DNA of 37,534 nt from Archaeoglobi archaeon (GCA_004347865.1 QNUZ01000003.1:1-37534), one strand, 5' to 3'. Positions 1 to 9,402 are shown, counted from the first letter of the stretch. The notes: generated by a model not told the origin, from the sequence alone. Numbers and translations are program-made.

Positions 1-2
1 GC

Positions 3-323
3 TATGTCACGAAGGAGACTGCTGAAATACTGCTGCTCAAGGGATATATGGATGCAAGAAATCTTGCTATAAATGCAGGAATCCTGGAAAAGGAAGTCAT
101 GCCCGATCTCTTGATAAAGGCACATGCTCAAATGCTCACTCTCGCCTCTTTATTGCCGCCTGAAGCTCTTGATGATGAGTTAAAAGCTCTCGTTAAGGGA
201 GGAGAGGCCAGACAGCCAGAAAAGGTAGAAGAAAAGAAGGAGGAGGAAAAGAAAGAAGAGGAGAAAGAAGAGGATAAAAAGGAGGAGGAAGCCATAGAGG
301 GGCTTGCTTCTTTATTTGGATAG
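3..323 (+). CDS. rplP0: Ribosomal protein P0/L10 (uL10), 3' part
   Basis: This is the C-terminal end of the archaeal ribosomal stalk base protein P0 (uL10); the start lies before the window. The reading frame is open from base 3, before the ATG given in the ORF track, and reads YVTKETAEILLLKGYMDARN, which fits the P0 C-terminal region that binds P1 dimers. The protein then has a long Lys/Glu-rich hinge and ends in the acidic stalk motif GLASLFG, which recruits translation factors to the GTPase centre. It ends with TAG, four bases before the P1 ATG, so the two form one operon. P1 ends in a near-identical tail. The identification is firm. Confidence 0.95.
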   Translation, partial: YVTKETAEILLLKGYMDARNLAINAGILEKEVMPDLLIKAHAQMLTLASLLPPEALDDELKALVKGGEARQPEKVEEKKEEEKKEEEKEEDKKEEEAIEGLASLFG

Positions 324-326
324 GAG

Positions 327-650
327 GTGTTGAAGATGGAGTATATATATGCAGCTTTGTTGTTGCATTCCGCTGGAAAGGCCATCAATGAGGATAACGT
401 GAAAGCGGTTCTTCAGGCTGCAGGGGTTGCCGTGAACGAGGCAAGGGTTAAGGCATTGGTTGCGGCCCTTGAAGGCGTAAATATAAGTGAGGCTCTGCAG
501 AAAACAGCAATGCCAGTGATTGCTCCAGGAGCCGCTCAGCCTCCTGCTCCTGCGGAGAAGAAGGAGGAGAAGAAAGAAGAGAAGAAGAAGGAGGAAGAGG
601 AAAAGAAAGAGGAGGAAGCTGTAGAGGGTCTTGCAGCATTATTCGGCTAA
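327..650 (+). CDS. rpl12: Ribosomal protein P1 (archaeal L12)
   Basis: This is the archaeal stalk protein P1 (L12), which forms dimers on P0 and delivers elongation factors to the ribosome. At 107 aa it has the family's normal length. It begins [21 protein letters not shown] after an MLK start, the helical dimerisation domain. An Ala/Pro hinge follows, then a strongly charged KEEKKEEKK stretch, and it ends in EGLAALFG. A Shine-Dalgarno-like GGAGGTG lies just before the start. It directly follows P0 and ends the stalk operon; a T-rich tract follows the stop codon. The minus-strand ORFs over it are shadows created by the repetitive Lys/Glu codons. Confidence 0.96.
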   Translation: MLKMEYIYAALLLHSAGKAINEDNVKAVLQAAGVAVNEARVKALVAALEGVNISEALQKTAMPVIAPGAAQPPAPAEKKEEKKEEKKKEEEEKKEEEAVEGLAALFG

Positions 651-674
651 ATATTTTTTAGAATTTTTTAGATA
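651..674 (+). terminator. T-rich putative terminator after P1
   Basis: Right after the P1 stop codon lie two runs of six T (ATTTTTTAG and ATTTTTTAG). Archaeal termination commonly uses such oligo-T tracts without a hairpin. The role is inferred from position at the end of the stalk operon. Confidence 0.5.
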
Positions 675-832
675 GATTAAATTTCTCATTTAAGATTTTG
701 TATTTATATTCGATTTGCATAAATTGTCTTCGCAACATCGTGCTGATGACCCCCACATTATTTACCCTTCTCAAGACTAGGGACATCATTACAGCCCAAA
801 AGTCCAAAAGCTCGTTTCTTATGGAACTTCGA

Positions 833-852
833 CCGAAAAGTATATATATACC
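833..852 (+). promoter_or_regulatory. TATA/BRE promoter of the histone gene
   Basis: A long TATATATATA run, preceded by a purine-rich BRE-like CGAAAAG, lies about 50 bases before the histone ATG. This predicts a short 5' leader of some 25 bases, which also holds a strong Shine-Dalgarno site (GGAGGTGG, 883-890). The rest of the 651-895 gap shows nothing else I can name. Confidence 0.6.
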
Positions 853-895
853 TAATACTAAATTTCATAGCGAAAGGAGAAAGGAGGTGGGTTGA

Positions 896-1099
896 ATGGC
901 CGAACTGCCTATGGCACCAGTTGATAGATTGATTAGGAAGGCTGGTGCTGAAAGGGTAAGTGCGGATGCAGTTGAGAAGATGGTCGAAGTACTCGAAGAC
1001 TACGCAGTCCAGGTTGCAAAGAAGGCTGTGGACATTGCAAAACACTCTGGAAGGAAGACCGTTACAGCAGATGACATAAAGCTCGCAACCTCGATGTAA
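896..1099 (+). CDS. Archaeal histone (HMf-like)
   Basis: This is a 67-aa archaeal histone, the minimal histone fold with no tails. It forms dimers and longer stacks that wrap DNA. The sequence starts [20 protein letters not shown], the usual first helix, and ends with [12 protein letters not shown], the family's loop 2 and third helix. Length and charge pattern match the family exactly. It has its own TATA box and a very good ribosome binding site, as expected for an abundant chromatin protein. It converges with pgiA, and a T-rich stretch between the two stop codons probably terminates it. Confidence 0.96.
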   Translation: MAELPMAPVDRLIRKAGAERVSADAVEKMVEVLEDYAVQVAKKAVDIAKHSGRKTVTADDIKLATSM

Positions 1100-1117
1100 A
1101 GGAGATAGAGTACTAAA

Positions 1118-1146
1118 ATTATTACTAATTTTTTAAATATTTTTTG
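1118..1146 (+). terminator. T-rich tract between histone and pgiA
   Basis: Runs of T (ATTTTTTAAATATTTTTTG) lie after the histone stop and overlap the 3' end of the convergent pgiA gene. They probably terminate the histone transcript. Confidence 0.4.
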
Positions 1147-1823
1147 AAAAGATTGTAGTGCTTTTCTGGTGCTATCAGAAACTCAAGCTTTTCTATTTCA
1201 TCAACAAAATAGTACATCTCCTCCTCCTGATTATCGAATGGCTCTAAAAACCTTATTTCCGGAACTGCGGTGTAGTTTCCATTTTTGACCCATTCATGGT
1301 CTATGTAGTAGTAGCATGCTCCCCTTAGCCTAGTATACGGGTCATAAATTGAATTAAAGTCTCTACAAACCCAGTTAGAGGTCAAAAGCACTTTTTTTGT
1401 CGGATTTATGGTTACATGACCGCAACCAGGGGGAACTATAATTAGGTCGCCTTTTTCGGCTTCAATAGCTATGCAATCCACCAACTTTTCCCCCTCTCTT
1501 CTTTGGATAACAAAAATCGCTTTCCCTTCAAGGACTTGATATATTTCTGGATAAGTAAGCCCAGCGGAGTTCGTTGGGTGATAATGACCGTAGGTTTTTA
1601 CGCTCTCACCGCCAATCTCAGCTGGAGGAATTATCGTGAAGTCGTATCTAAGCCTGGCATCCAAAATTTTCCTCTTGTCTTCTTCCGATTCATAAATGTC
1701 TCTGAACATATAATAAGCATCAAAGTCTCCCTTAAGCTTATCCGGACAGGCTAAAACCGGTTTCAGATCGCTTGCCCTTCTTATCTCCGCCCTGAAAAGA
1801 AACTCACCAAACTGGTATTCCAT
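1125..1823 (-). CDS. pgiA: Cupin-type glucose-6-phosphate isomerase
   Basis: This is the archaeal phosphoglucose isomerase, which interconverts glucose-6-phosphate and fructose-6-phosphate. It is a metal-dependent cupin unrelated to the bacterial and eukaryotic enzyme. The 232-aa protein shows GHYHP at about residues 79-83 and E93 in TYPEIYQVLEGK, then H136 in PPGCGHVTIN. These are the cupin metal ligands (two His, one Glu, one His). Its length is slightly above that of the compact Pyrococcus/Archaeoglobus enzymes (about 190-220 aa). A TATA-like ATTTTAATATT lies about 25 bases before the ATG, so the mRNA is probably leaderless and monocistronic. Confidence 0.93.
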   Translation of the reverse strand: MEYQFGEFLFRAEIRRASDLKPVLACPDKLKGDFDAYYMFRDIYESEEDKRKILDARLRYDFTIIPPAEIGGESVKTYGHYHPTNSAGLTYPEIYQVLEGKAIFVIQRREGEKLVDCIAIEAEKGDLIIVPPGCGHVTINPTKKVLLTSNWVCRDFNSIYDPYTRLRGACYYYIDHEWVKNGNYTAVPEIRFLEPFDNQEEEMYYFVDEIEKLEFLIAPEKHYNLFKKYLKN

Positions 1824-1898
1824 GGGAGGAATAGATTGAGAATATTAAAATTTTTTGGATTAAGTTTGGATTAAGAAAAAGAATTTCAAGCTAATTTT

Positions 1899-2927
1899 TT
1901 AGACAATCTTTTCCTTTACAAGCAGCTCAGCATTCAATATACTCGCCCCTGCCGCTCCGCGAATGGTGTTGTGTCCGAGAACTATGTACTTTATGCCCCA
2001 TGCATCCTTCCTAATCCTACCAACTACAACGCTCATTCCTTTTCCCGTATCTCTGTCGAGTCTCGGCTGCGGCCGATCCACTTCATTTCTGATTACGATT
2101 ACCTTTTCCGGTGAAGAGGGTAGATCCAGCGGCTTGAGAGAGTCAAATGCCCCCTTAACTTCTTCTACCGTAACATCTCGCTCGAATTCTACCCAAACGG
2201 CTTCTGTATGCCCATCTATAACTGGAACCCGATGGCACGAAGCGGAGATCCTGAACTTGGCAAACTCAATTCTATCACCCTTAAAAGATCCCAGCATTTT
2301 AAGTGGTTCACTTTCACACTTCTCTTCCTCATTCTTGATGAATGGGATTATGTTGTCCGTTATAGCCAAGGAAGGCACTCCAGGATAACCAGCGCCGCTC
2401 AAAGCCTGCATCGATGCAATCCTCACACTCTTCAATCCAAAATCCATCAGTGGCTTTAGAGTGATAACGAACATCGTGCTCGTGCAGTTCGGATTCGTGA
2501 CTATAAACCCATCCCACTTCCTCCTCCTTTTCTGCACTTCAATTAGTCCTATGTGGTCTGCATTCACCTCCGGAATCACGAGGGGGACATCTTCCTCCAT
2601 TCTAAATGCTGAAGCATTGCTCGAAACGGCAAATCCAGCTTCCGCAAACTTCGGTTCGACTTCTTTTGCGATATCCGCTGGAAGGGCTGAGAATACTATG
2701 TCAGCATCTACGTATCTCGGATCAAGCGGAACCATTTCAACGTCTTTTGCGTACTCAGGTAGGTTTGCAGAAACTATCCACTCAACTTCACTTCCATATT
2801 TCTTCCCAATCCTTCTTTCGGATGCCGCAAGGCTCTTTACTCTGAACCAAGGGTGATTTTCAAGTAGCTGAACGAACTTCTGCCCGACCATTCCCGTGGC
2901 ACCTAGGACGCAGACGCTGTAGTGCAT
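1899..2927 (-). CDS. asd: Aspartate-semialdehyde dehydrogenase
   Basis: This enzyme reduces aspartyl-4-phosphate to aspartate semialdehyde with NADPH, the shared step to lysine, threonine and methionine. The 342-aa protein begins with a Rossmann motif (GATGMVG, residues 9-15). It has the nucleophilic cysteine in TNPNCTST (C148) and a downstream catalytic histidine region ([11 protein letters not shown]). The overall form is the archaeal/fungal type. The pathway partner dapF lies in the next operon on the same strand. A TATA box centred near 2954 predicts a leaderless mRNA, and the start codon sits inside a perfect 12-bp palindrome (see findings). Confidence 0.95.
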   Translation of the reverse strand: MHYSVCVLGATGMVGQKFVQLLENHPWFRVKSLAASERRIGKKYGSEVEWIVSANLPEYAKDVEMVPLDPRYVDADIVFSALPADIAKEVEPKFAEAGFAVSSNASAFRMEEDVPLVIPEVNADHIGLIEVQKRRRKWDGFIVTNPNCTSTMFVITLKPLMDFGLKSVRIASMQALSGAGYPGVPSLAITDNIIPFIKNEEEKCESEPLKMLGSFKGDRIEFAKFRISASCHRVPVIDGHTEAVWVEFERDVTVEEVKGAFDSLKPLDLPSSPEKVIVIRNEVDRPQPRLDRDTGKGMSVVVGRIRKDAWGIKYIVLGHNTIRGAAGASILNAELLVKEKIV

Positions 2928-2932
2928 GCACT
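2921..2932. repeat. 12-bp palindrome over the asd start codon
   Basis: AGTGCATGCACT is a perfect palindrome whose centre overlaps the asd ATG. It could be an operator just downstream of the predicted transcription start, or chance. Confidence 0.35.
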
Positions 2933-3017
2933 GTAGAGTTCCGCGAGTATTAAAAACTTATTGAGATCACAACCGAAAGTCTCGCCCTCTAGTTCGGGGA
3001 GAGTTCAGGTAGATGGG

Positions 3018-4535
3018 TTAGTTCTTAGAAATTTTTAAGGTAGCAAGCTCTTTTGGTTTATGTTTTCTTTCCCATTCCTCTAGCGGGACTCCGAATTCTC
3101 TCTGGATTCTGTCGCGGTAAATCTCTGAAAGAACGTTGTAGGTGCAGAAGGGGATTATTCTACCATCTGGGGAACCGTAATGTATCAAACATCTCTCTAC
3201 TCGAGCCAGATCGTAGTTGTATAGATCTTGGAAGTGCATCATCGTAAGCAAAATCGATCTTCTGTGCCATTCATATAAAGCAAAGTAGCTGTGTTCCACC
3301 AGCACCTTGTAGAGCAACTTTGAGACGTCAAAACTCTTTGGGGCCTTTGAAAGGTCAAAAAACTTTCTTAGTTCCAGAAAACTCTTGAACAGCCTTAATT
3401 TCTTGAATCTGCTATTCTTGATAACTTCGGCTCTTTCGGCCATGTATTCAAGCAACCCTTCCGCATCGACGAACCTTGTTATCGGTATGAGCTTGTCACC
3501 TTCTGTGAAAACAGTGGTAACAGCCCCGCATGCGAAATGGCATGTGAAGGTGTATTGTGGGACCCCTGTGATAGCTTCCACAAACTGTGTTATTGGAAGA
3601 GAGCTTGGCATCGGATAAAAATCCTCTCGCGAAATCTCTCCGTTGGTTTGCTCTTCTATTGCTTTTATGCATCCTGGTATGGTTATTCTGTACTTTTTCA
3701 GGTCCTTTTTCGACATTTTTCCGATGAAGCTTACAGGCTGAACGCTCAAGGAGCGGACTATGTCGATATTTTTTGCTGCGAATCTCACCATGTCCCCCAG
3801 CTGGTGATCGTTAACGCTCCTTATTATAGTCGGCACGAGAACTAAGTCTAGTTGGGCTTTTCTGCAGTTCTCAAGAATATTTGGTATTTCTCTGTAATTT
3901 TTTGGGTTTGTTTTCTCATCCAATCCGTCGAACGAGAGGTAAATGGCATCAACTCCGGCTTTTTTAACCTCCTCCGCGAATTTTGGATCTTTTGCAAGTC
4001 TTATTCCGTTTGTGTTCAGCTGGAGATGCTTTATCCCTTCGCTTTTCACGGCTTTAATGATCTCTATCAGGTCATCCCTTAGAGCGGGCTCCCCCCCAGT
4101 CAGCTGAACTCCGTTGCATCCGATAGGCTTCAAATTCTTTGCTATTCTGACCATGCTTCTTATCTGTTCTATAGATGGCTCAAAAACATATCCGGAACGC
4201 TCAGCGTAGAAGAAGCAGTACCAGCACGCAAAATCGCACCTGTTGGTGACGACTATGTTCAGTAGAGCAGGATGATTTTTGTGATTGCTGCATATCCCGC
4301 AGCTGAAGGGACACTCTCTGAACTCAGTTAGCGGTTCAACCTTTTTGCCTTCAGAGGCAAATCTCATTGCTTTTTTAAACATTTCAGCGTCTTCCCAATA
4401 TACATCTGAGAATTCTCCATGTTCGGGGCAGCTTTTCTTGATCATGACTTGGTTATCCTCTTCGAAAACTTCCGCTTCAACGATCTTTAGGCATTCCGGA
4501 CAGAGCGATCTTGTTTTATAAATCAGATTAACCAT
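3018..4535 (-). CDS. Radical SAM protein, tetraether synthase (Tes)-like
   Basis: This 505-aa radical SAM enzyme has the C-x3-C-x2-C cluster motif in CDFACWYC (C100, C104, C107). An N-terminal cysteine group (CPEC at 12-15, CPEHG at 36-40) and another at 75-82 (CPFSCGIC, then SNHKNHP) suggest further iron-sulfur or metal sites. The C-terminus carries IIPFCTYNVLSEIYRD. This layout matches the MJ0619/MA_1486 family, shown to join two archaeol chains into tetraether (GDGT) membrane lipids. Archaeal genomes can hold paralogues with other tasks, so the exact substrate is an inference. It stands alone with its own TATA box. GGEP and the SAM-binding strands are present, so it looks active. Confidence 0.75.
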   Translation of the reverse strand: MVNLIYKTRSLCPECLKIVEAEVFEEDNQVMIKKSCPEHGEFSDVYWEDAEMFKKAMRFASEGKKVEPLTEFRECPFSCGICSNHKNHPALLNIVVTNRCDFACWYCFFYAERSGYVFEPSIEQIRSMVRIAKNLKPIGCNGVQLTGGEPALRDDLIEIIKAVKSEGIKHLQLNTNGIRLAKDPKFAEEVKKAGVDAIYLSFDGLDEKTNPKNYREIPNILENCRKAQLDLVLVPTIIRSVNDHQLGDMVRFAAKNIDIVRSLSVQPVSFIGKMSKKDLKKYRITIPGCIKAIEEQTNGEISREDFYPMPSSLPITQFVEAITGVPQYTFTCHFACGAVTTVFTEGDKLIPITRFVDAEGLLEYMAERAEVIKNSRFKKLRLFKSFLELRKFFDLSKAPKSFDVSKLLYKVLVEHSYFALYEWHRRSILLTMMHFQDLYNYDLARVERCLIHYGSPDGRIIPFCTYNVLSEIYRDRIQREFGVPLEEWERKHKPKELATLKISKN

Positions 4536-4555
4536 CTCCCCTCAAGCTAGGGAAA

Positions 4556-4571
4556 GGCATATATATGTGTT
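4556..4571 (-). promoter_or_regulatory. TATA box of the radical SAM gene
   Basis: CATATATATG lies centred about 28 bases upstream of the ATG on the minus strand, consistent with a leaderless transcript. Confidence 0.5.
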
Positions 4572-4623
4572 ACGCCCTGGCTATTACCTTGTAAAGGCAA
4601 TCTGTAATGAGGACGTTTTGCCT

Positions 4624-5358
4624 CTAGAGTTCCACGGGTTCGGATAAGATGTCACTTTCAAGCATCTTTTCGAAAAAATTTTTGTCTTTAAGAGTAGCTC
4701 TGGCTGCTGAAACCATCTTAGCTCCCGCCCCTATAACTCTCTCTCCGGATTTTATATCTACAAAGGAATTATTTCCGATCGTAAAACCGTGTTTCGAGAT
4801 TCTCTTGATCAAATAAAGATCGCAGTTTCCATTCGGAATCATAGCATCGATGTGCACGATCGAGCAACCTCTTTCGAAAAGCTTAACGCAGAGCTTTTCG
4901 TAGTCAATACCGTACCCCCCGCGAAGCTTAACCGCGGTTGTTGCAATCTTAGAAACCCTTTCAACTATTTCATACAGAACTTCGGGATTAAATAGAAGCC
5001 ATTCTCCGCACTTGGCTTGCACGAATTCGGGCTGTCTGCAGTGTGCGTTTATTTCAATAATACCACCGTAGCAGTCAGTGAGTTCTGCAGCTTCAGTATA
5101 GCCATCCATGGTTGAAGAACGCACGTTAACTGCAAAGTTCTTCTTTACCTTTTTCAATTCATTTTCAATTCCTTCTAGCGGATCTTCAAATACAAATTCC
5201 TTTCTTCCTCTGGCAACTGCCGCCTTAGCAGCCTCCATAGCACCTTTATCGGCGTTGAATCCCCCGAGAATTACAAGAGACGCTTTCTGTCTGTTGCAGA
5301 ATTCTGCATCGTTTATTCCAGCCATTGCAGAAAGAACAAGCCGATTATCAAATTTCAT
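4624..5358 (-). CDS. TIM-barrel protein, archaeal DUS/NifR3-related
   Basis: This 244-aa protein looks like an FMN-type TIM barrel of the archaeal group distantly related to tRNA-dihydrouridine synthases and dihydroorotate dehydrogenase (MJ0144-like). Visible marks are a barrel start (LVLSAMAGINDAEFC), INAHCRQPE at the place where dihydrouridine synthases have their INxGCP strand, then VKLRGG and VHIDAM as later strands. It is shorter than true dihydrouridine synthases (about 300-350 aa). It overlaps the end of dapF by 11 bases, so it is the last gene of leuA-dapF-TIM barrel. The reaction is unknown to me; a flavin role is inferred from fold only. Confidence 0.65.
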   Translation of the reverse strand: MKFDNRLVLSAMAGINDAEFCNRQKASLVILGGFNADKGAMEAAKAAVARGRKEFVFEDPLEGIENELKKVKKNFAVNVRSSTMDGYTEAAELTDCYGGIIEINAHCRQPEFVQAKCGEWLLFNPEVLYEIVERVSKIATTAVKLRGGYGIDYEKLCVKLFERGCSIVHIDAMIPNGNCDLYLIKRISKHGFTIGNNSFVDIKSGERVIGAGAKMVSAARATLKDKNFFEKMLESDILSEPVEL

Positions 5359-6166
5359 ACTCCTTTAGTTCACCATCAAAGACTCTTGTCGCTGATCCAG
5401 TCATGAAGGCGGTCTCGCCTATCTCTATTTTTAGGACCCCTCCTTTCGTTACAACTTCGGCCTTTTCAGCAATTCCAAGCCTTTTTGCCACCGCGACAAC
5501 CGCGACACTACCGGTTCCACAGCTAAGGGTCTCATTTTCCACCCCGCGCTCGTAAGTTCTGACGTAAAATCTGCTACCGTCGTATTTTGCGAAGTTCACA
5601 TTTGTGCCTTCAGGAAAAACATCCAGAAACCTTATCCTTTTTCCCAGATCCACAACATCAAGATCCAAGCTCTCAACAAAAATTACGACGTGTGGAACCC
5701 CGGTATTTACGGCATAAAGCTTTAAATTTTTGCCATTTGCATTGAAATTGTAACCCCAAATTTCCCTCGTGGCCGGAATCTTTGCGGCATTGAATTCAGG
5801 CTTACCCATATCCACTTTTACCCACCATTTTCCGTCGAAGTAGACTTCAAGCTCTTTTATTCCGGCAAGTGTTTCAGCTTTTAGCCTATTTCCAGCATAG
5901 CCCTCTTCGACCAAGTATCTTGAAAAACACCTGATTCCATTGCCGCACATTTTAGCCTCGCTTCCGTCTGGATTAAAAAATCTGAATTTTGCATCAGCAA
6001 TTTCGGATGGCTGCACGAAGATCACACCATCAGCTCCAACACCGAAGTTTCTGTTGCAGAGCCACCTAGCGAATCCCGCCTTCTTCTCCTCAGGAACCAA
6101 AATTCTATGGAACTCATCTATGAGCACAAAGTCGTTGCCGTTTCCGTGCATTTTCGAGAACTTCAT
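5348..6166 (-). CDS. dapF: Diaminopimelate epimerase
   Basis: DapF converts LL- to meso-diaminopimelate, the direct precursor of lysine. Both catalytic cysteines are present in their expected settings: C74 in KMCGNGIRC and C216 in LSCGTGSVAV. The length of 272 aa is normal. An archaeon without peptidoglycan would use it for lysine synthesis, and asd lies nearby. Its ATG overlaps the leuA stop by four bases, and its own end overlaps the TIM-barrel start by 11 bases. All three are therefore probably translated from one mRNA by coupling. Confidence 0.96.
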   Translation of the reverse strand: MKFSKMHGNGNDFVLIDEFHRILVPEEKKAGFARWLCNRNFGVGADGVIFVQPSEIADAKFRFFNPDGSEAKMCGNGIRCFSRYLVEEGYAGNRLKAETLAGIKELEVYFDGKWWVKVDMGKPEFNAAKIPATREIWGYNFNANGKNLKLYAVNTGVPHVVIFVESLDLDVVDLGKRIRFLDVFPEGTNVNFAKYDGSRFYVRTYERGVENETLSCGTGSVAVVAVAKRLGIAEKAEVVTKGGVLKIEIGETAFMTGSATRVFDGELKEYEI

Positions 6167-7668
6167 AACCCTCCCTTTTTCCTTCTTATTAATAGCAAAT
6201 AGTTGGCGGCATTTATCACAGCATCGAATGATGCCATTACAATGTCCTGTGCTGCCCCTCTTGAGGTGAATATGTTGCCTTGGTCGTCCTCAACTGTGAC
6301 GTAAACCTCTGCTATTGCATCGCTACCGCCGCTAATAGCATCAAGCCTGAATTCCCTAATGTGCATCACTCCTCCAACTAACTGCATTACAGCCTTTAGA
6401 GAAGCATCCACTGGGCCAACACCAATCGCAGAGGTAACTTTTCTCTCTCCAAGAACCTCTGCATTTATAACTGCGGTTGGGGTTATTTTGTTTCCAGTTA
6501 TAACCGTTATTTCATCTACGGTTATTACTTTCTCCTCCCTCTTCAGTTCTCCGAGCATTATTTCCGTTATAGTGAATAAGTCCCGGTCTGTGACTCTCTT
6601 CCCTTTATCCCCCATTTCCTTGACCTTTTCAAAGATCTTGTTCAGAGTTTCATCGTCGACCGTATAGCCAGCATCTTCTAGGATTTTCTTTATCTGGTGT
6701 CTTCCGGCGTGTTTTCCTATCACGATCCTTCTACGGTGACCAACCATTTCGGGTTTCAGTACACCAGGTTCGAAAGTTGACGCCTCCTTTATAACTCCGT
6801 GCGCATGGATTCCGCTTTCATGGCTGAAGGCATTTTCCCCGATTATTGGTGTGTTTGGCGGCATTTTGACGCCAGTAAGCCTTTCAACGAGCTTTGAAGT
6901 GTCGAAGAGCAGCTCAGTTTTTATGTTCGTCTTAATGCCTTCCAGCGAGTGCAGAATCATAACAACCTGCTCAAGACTTGCATTCCCAGCTCTCTCGCCT
7001 ACTCCGTTAACAGTAACCTGCACTTCGTCAGCCCCGGCCATCACAGCCACATAGCTGTTTGCAACAGCCAGCCCGAAATCATTGTGGCAGTGAACATCCA
7101 GCATCACTTTTATATCTTCTCTAAGCTTTTTTACGAGTTCGTAGAATTTGAATGGAGTAGCAACACCAACGGTGTCTGGAATGTTTATTATGTCCACCCC
7201 TGCACCCTCAACTGCCTTGTAAATTTTCTCAAGGTATTCGAACTCAGTTCTTGTCGCATCCATTGCTGAAAACATGCATTTTAGTCCGTGGGATTTTACG
7301 TATTCCACGCATTCAACGGATTTATCTATGATCTCCTCTCTGCTGATCTTTATCGTGTGTTCCACTTGAATTTTCGATGTTGGCGTGAAAACGTGGATCA
7401 TGTCAACGCCAGCATCTATTGCCGAATCGATGTCTTCCTTGACTATTCTTGCGAGTCCGCATATTTCTGAATTTAAACCGAGAGACGATATTTCCTTAAC
7501 TGCATCGAATTCGCCTTTTGAAATTGCAGGAAAACCAGCCTCTATAACGTCAACCCCAAGTCTGTCAAGAGCTCTCGCAATTTGAACCTTGTAAACAGGA
7601 GGAAGGGATACCCCTGGCATCTGTTCTCCATCTCTGAGAGTAGTATCGAATATTCTTATTGTTTTCAT
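6163..7668 (-). CDS. leuA: 2-isopropylmalate synthase (or citramalate synthase)
   Basis: This 501-aa enzyme belongs to the LeuA/CimA/homocitrate synthase family, which condenses acetyl-CoA with a 2-oxoacid. It has DTTLRDGEQMPG at 8-19, the DVHCHNDFG metal-binding strand, and GERAGNASLE. The C-terminal regulatory domain (about residues 390-490) normally binds the end product. NIPDTVGVATP and EAGFP are closer to LeuA than to CimA as I remember MJ1195 and MJ1392, so leucine synthesis is preferred, but citramalate synthase (isoleucine) cannot be excluded. It is first in the operon with dapF. A TATA-like TTTTTAAG centred near 7717 predicts a leader of about 20 bases. Confidence 0.82.
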   Translation of the reverse strand: MKTIRIFDTTLRDGEQMPGVSLPPVYKVQIARALDRLGVDVIEAGFPAISKGEFDAVKEISSLGLNSEICGLARIVKEDIDSAIDAGVDMIHVFTPTSKIQVEHTIKISREEIIDKSVECVEYVKSHGLKCMFSAMDATRTEFEYLEKIYKAVEGAGVDIINIPDTVGVATPFKFYELVKKLREDIKVMLDVHCHNDFGLAVANSYVAVMAGADEVQVTVNGVGERAGNASLEQVVMILHSLEGIKTNIKTELLFDTSKLVERLTGVKMPPNTPIIGENAFSHESGIHAHGVIKEASTFEPGVLKPEMVGHRRRIVIGKHAGRHQIKKILEDAGYTVDDETLNKIFEKVKEMGDKGKRVTDRDLFTITEIMLGELKREEKVITVDEITVITGNKITPTAVINAEVLGERKVTSAIGVGPVDASLKAVMQLVGGVMHIREFRLDAISGGSDAIAEVYVTVEDDQGNIFTSRGAAQDIVMASFDAVINAANYLLLIRRKKGGL

Positions 7669-7856
7669 CGAAAACCCTTTGCCAACGGATCTAAATTGTT
7701 TTCGGTAAATTTTGACTTAAAAATTCACAGCACACGGCGAGGTAGCTTTTTCAATTACCATTGATCATACAGTTTTTCTGGTGGAATACAAAGAAAGTAC
7801 GTATACTAAAGCGAAAATTTGACGAATTCTGTATTTTATTGCCTCTTTTTTAAGAA

Positions 7857-7870
7857 AAATTTAAAAAGCT
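7857..7870 (+). promoter_or_regulatory. TATA box of pycA-like gene
   Basis: AATTTAAAAAG is centred about 27 bases before the ATG at 7891, predicting a leaderless mRNA. The 222-base gap 7669-7890 holds this and the divergent leuA promoter; I see nothing else in it. Confidence 0.55.
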
Positions 7871-7890
7871 TTTCGATTGATGAGCGCTGA

Positions 7891-9402
7891 ATGTTCAAAA
7901 AGATCCTGGTCGCAAATAGAGGAGAGATAGCGATCCGAATAATGAGGACCTGCAGAGAGCTTGGTATAAAGAGTGTTGCTATCTACAGTTCCGCAGACGA
8001 GAACGCCCTCCATCGCTACTACGCCGATGAAGCATATTACGTGGGAAAGGCGGATCCAAAAGACAGCTATTTGAACATAGAACGGATAGTGGAGATAGCA
8101 AAGAAGAGCGGAGCGGAAGCCATTCACCCCGGTTACGGTTTTATATCCGAAAATCCATTGTTTGCGAAAAGATGCGAAGAGGAAGGAATAGTCTTCATCG
8201 GGCCACCGCCGAAGGTTCTGGAAATATCTGGTTCCAAAATTGAGGCCAGAAAGAGAATGAGGAGTGCCGGGGTACCAATAGTTCCGGGCTCTCCAGCAAT
8301 AAGTAGCTTGGATAGAGCGTTTAAATGGGCCGAGAAGATTGGATATCCCGTGGCCGTTAAGGCTTCGGCTGGTGGGGGAGGAATAGGAATAACCGTTGTA
8401 CGGAATGAGGGGGAACTCGAATCTGCCTTCACGAAGTCGAAAACCTTTGGTGAAAAATACTTCAAAGATCCGACCGTCTACATAGAGAAATGGCTTAGCA
8501 GACCCAGGCATATCGAAGTCCAGATTCTTGGGGATGACTCGAACGTCGTTCAACTGGGAGAAAGAGAGTGCAGCATACAGAGAAGAAATCAGAAGCTCAT
8601 AGAGGAGACCCCCTCGCCTGCCTTAAACGAAGAGCTGAGAGAGAAGATCGGCAAATACGCCGTAAAGGGTGCGAAAAGTATAGGTTACAAAAACGCGGGA
8701 ACCTTCGAGTTTTTATATTCCGACGGAAATTTTTATTTCCTTGAAATAAACGCAAGATTGCAGGTAGAGCACACGATAACGGAGATCGTTACAGGCGTTG
8801 ATATAGTGAGGGAGCAGATTAGAGTCGCATATGGTGAGGGGATTGGATTTGGGCAGGAGGAAGTTGAGCGAAGAGGACATGCAATGGAGCTTAGAATTTA
8901 CGCAGAGGATCCAGTAAGTTTCCTCCCTTCTGGAGGAAGAATAGAATTTTACAGAAGTCCGGGAGGTTATGGTGTCAGATTGGACAGCGCAGTTAGCATT
9001 GGAAGTGCCATTCCTGAGGACTACGATCCGATGATATCTAAGCTAACCGTTTTCGGCAGAACCAGAGCTGAGACGATTGCACGTGGGAAGAGATCCCTGA
9101 TGGAGTATATTATACTGGGCGTAACCACAAACATACCCCTCCACCTTGCAGTCCTTTCGGACGAGGAGTTCGAGAGGGGAAACATCCATACAAAGTTCCT
9201 TGAGGAAAGGAGAATACATGAAAAGGTACCCTACTATATTGAAAGATATCTCGAAGCTCAGGCCAAGCTCAGCAGGATATTCATGGACTATGAGTCAGAA
9301 AAAATAAAAGAGCAGCTTAAAAAAGCCTATAGGACGGTGGCTGTTAGCAACGGAGAAATTGAGGAGAGGCTCTGGAAGATCTATACGTCACTCGGGCATT
9401 AG
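7891..9402 (+). CDS. pycA: Biotin carboxylase subunit (pyruvate carboxylase A type)
   Basis: This 503-aa protein is a biotin carboxylase. It uses ATP and bicarbonate to carboxylate biotin on a carrier protein, feeding pyruvate carboxylase (oxaloacetate) or an acyl-CoA carboxylase. It begins [15 protein letters not shown], has the ATP-grasp loop [11 protein letters not shown], and holds [18 protein letters not shown] and [14 protein letters not shown] with the usual catalytic residues. The carrier/carboxyltransferase subunit is not in this window. Archaea with split pyruvate carboxylase encode this as PycA, so the name is probable but not proven by sequence. Its 3' end overlaps the convergent pncB by 15 bases. 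Confidence 0.85.
   Translation: MFKKILVANRGEIAIRIMRTCRELGIKSVAIYSSADENALHRYYADEAYYVGKADPKDSYLNIERIVEIAKKSGAEAIHPGYGFISENPLFAKRCEEEGIVFIGPPPKVLEISGSKIEARKRMRSAGVPIVPGSPAISSLDRAFKWAEKIGYPVAVKASAGGGGIGITVVRNEGELESAFTKSKTFGEKYFKDPTVYIEKWLSRPRHIEVQILGDDSNVVQLGERECSIQRRNQKLIEETPSPALNEELREKIGKYAVKGAKSIGYKNAGTFEFLYSDGNFYFLEINARLQVEHTITEIVTGVDIVREQIRVAYGEGIGFGQEEVERRGHAMELRIYAEDPVSFLPSGGRIEFYRSPGGYGVRLDSAVSIGSAIPEDYDPMISKLTVFGRTRAETIARGKRSLMEYIILGVTTNIPLHLAVLSDEEFERGNIHTKFLEERRIHEKVPYYIERYLEAQAKLSRIFMDYESEKIKEQLKKAYRTVAVSNGEIEERLWKIYTSLGH

Noticed and set aside
651-895. C/D box small RNA near CTGATGA at about 744
   Set aside because: A C-box-like sequence exists, but I find no matching D box or terminal stem at proper distance.
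7861-8553. 230-aa minus-strand ORF opposite pycA
   Set aside because: A shadow of a clear biotin carboxylase gene; its protein shows no family features.
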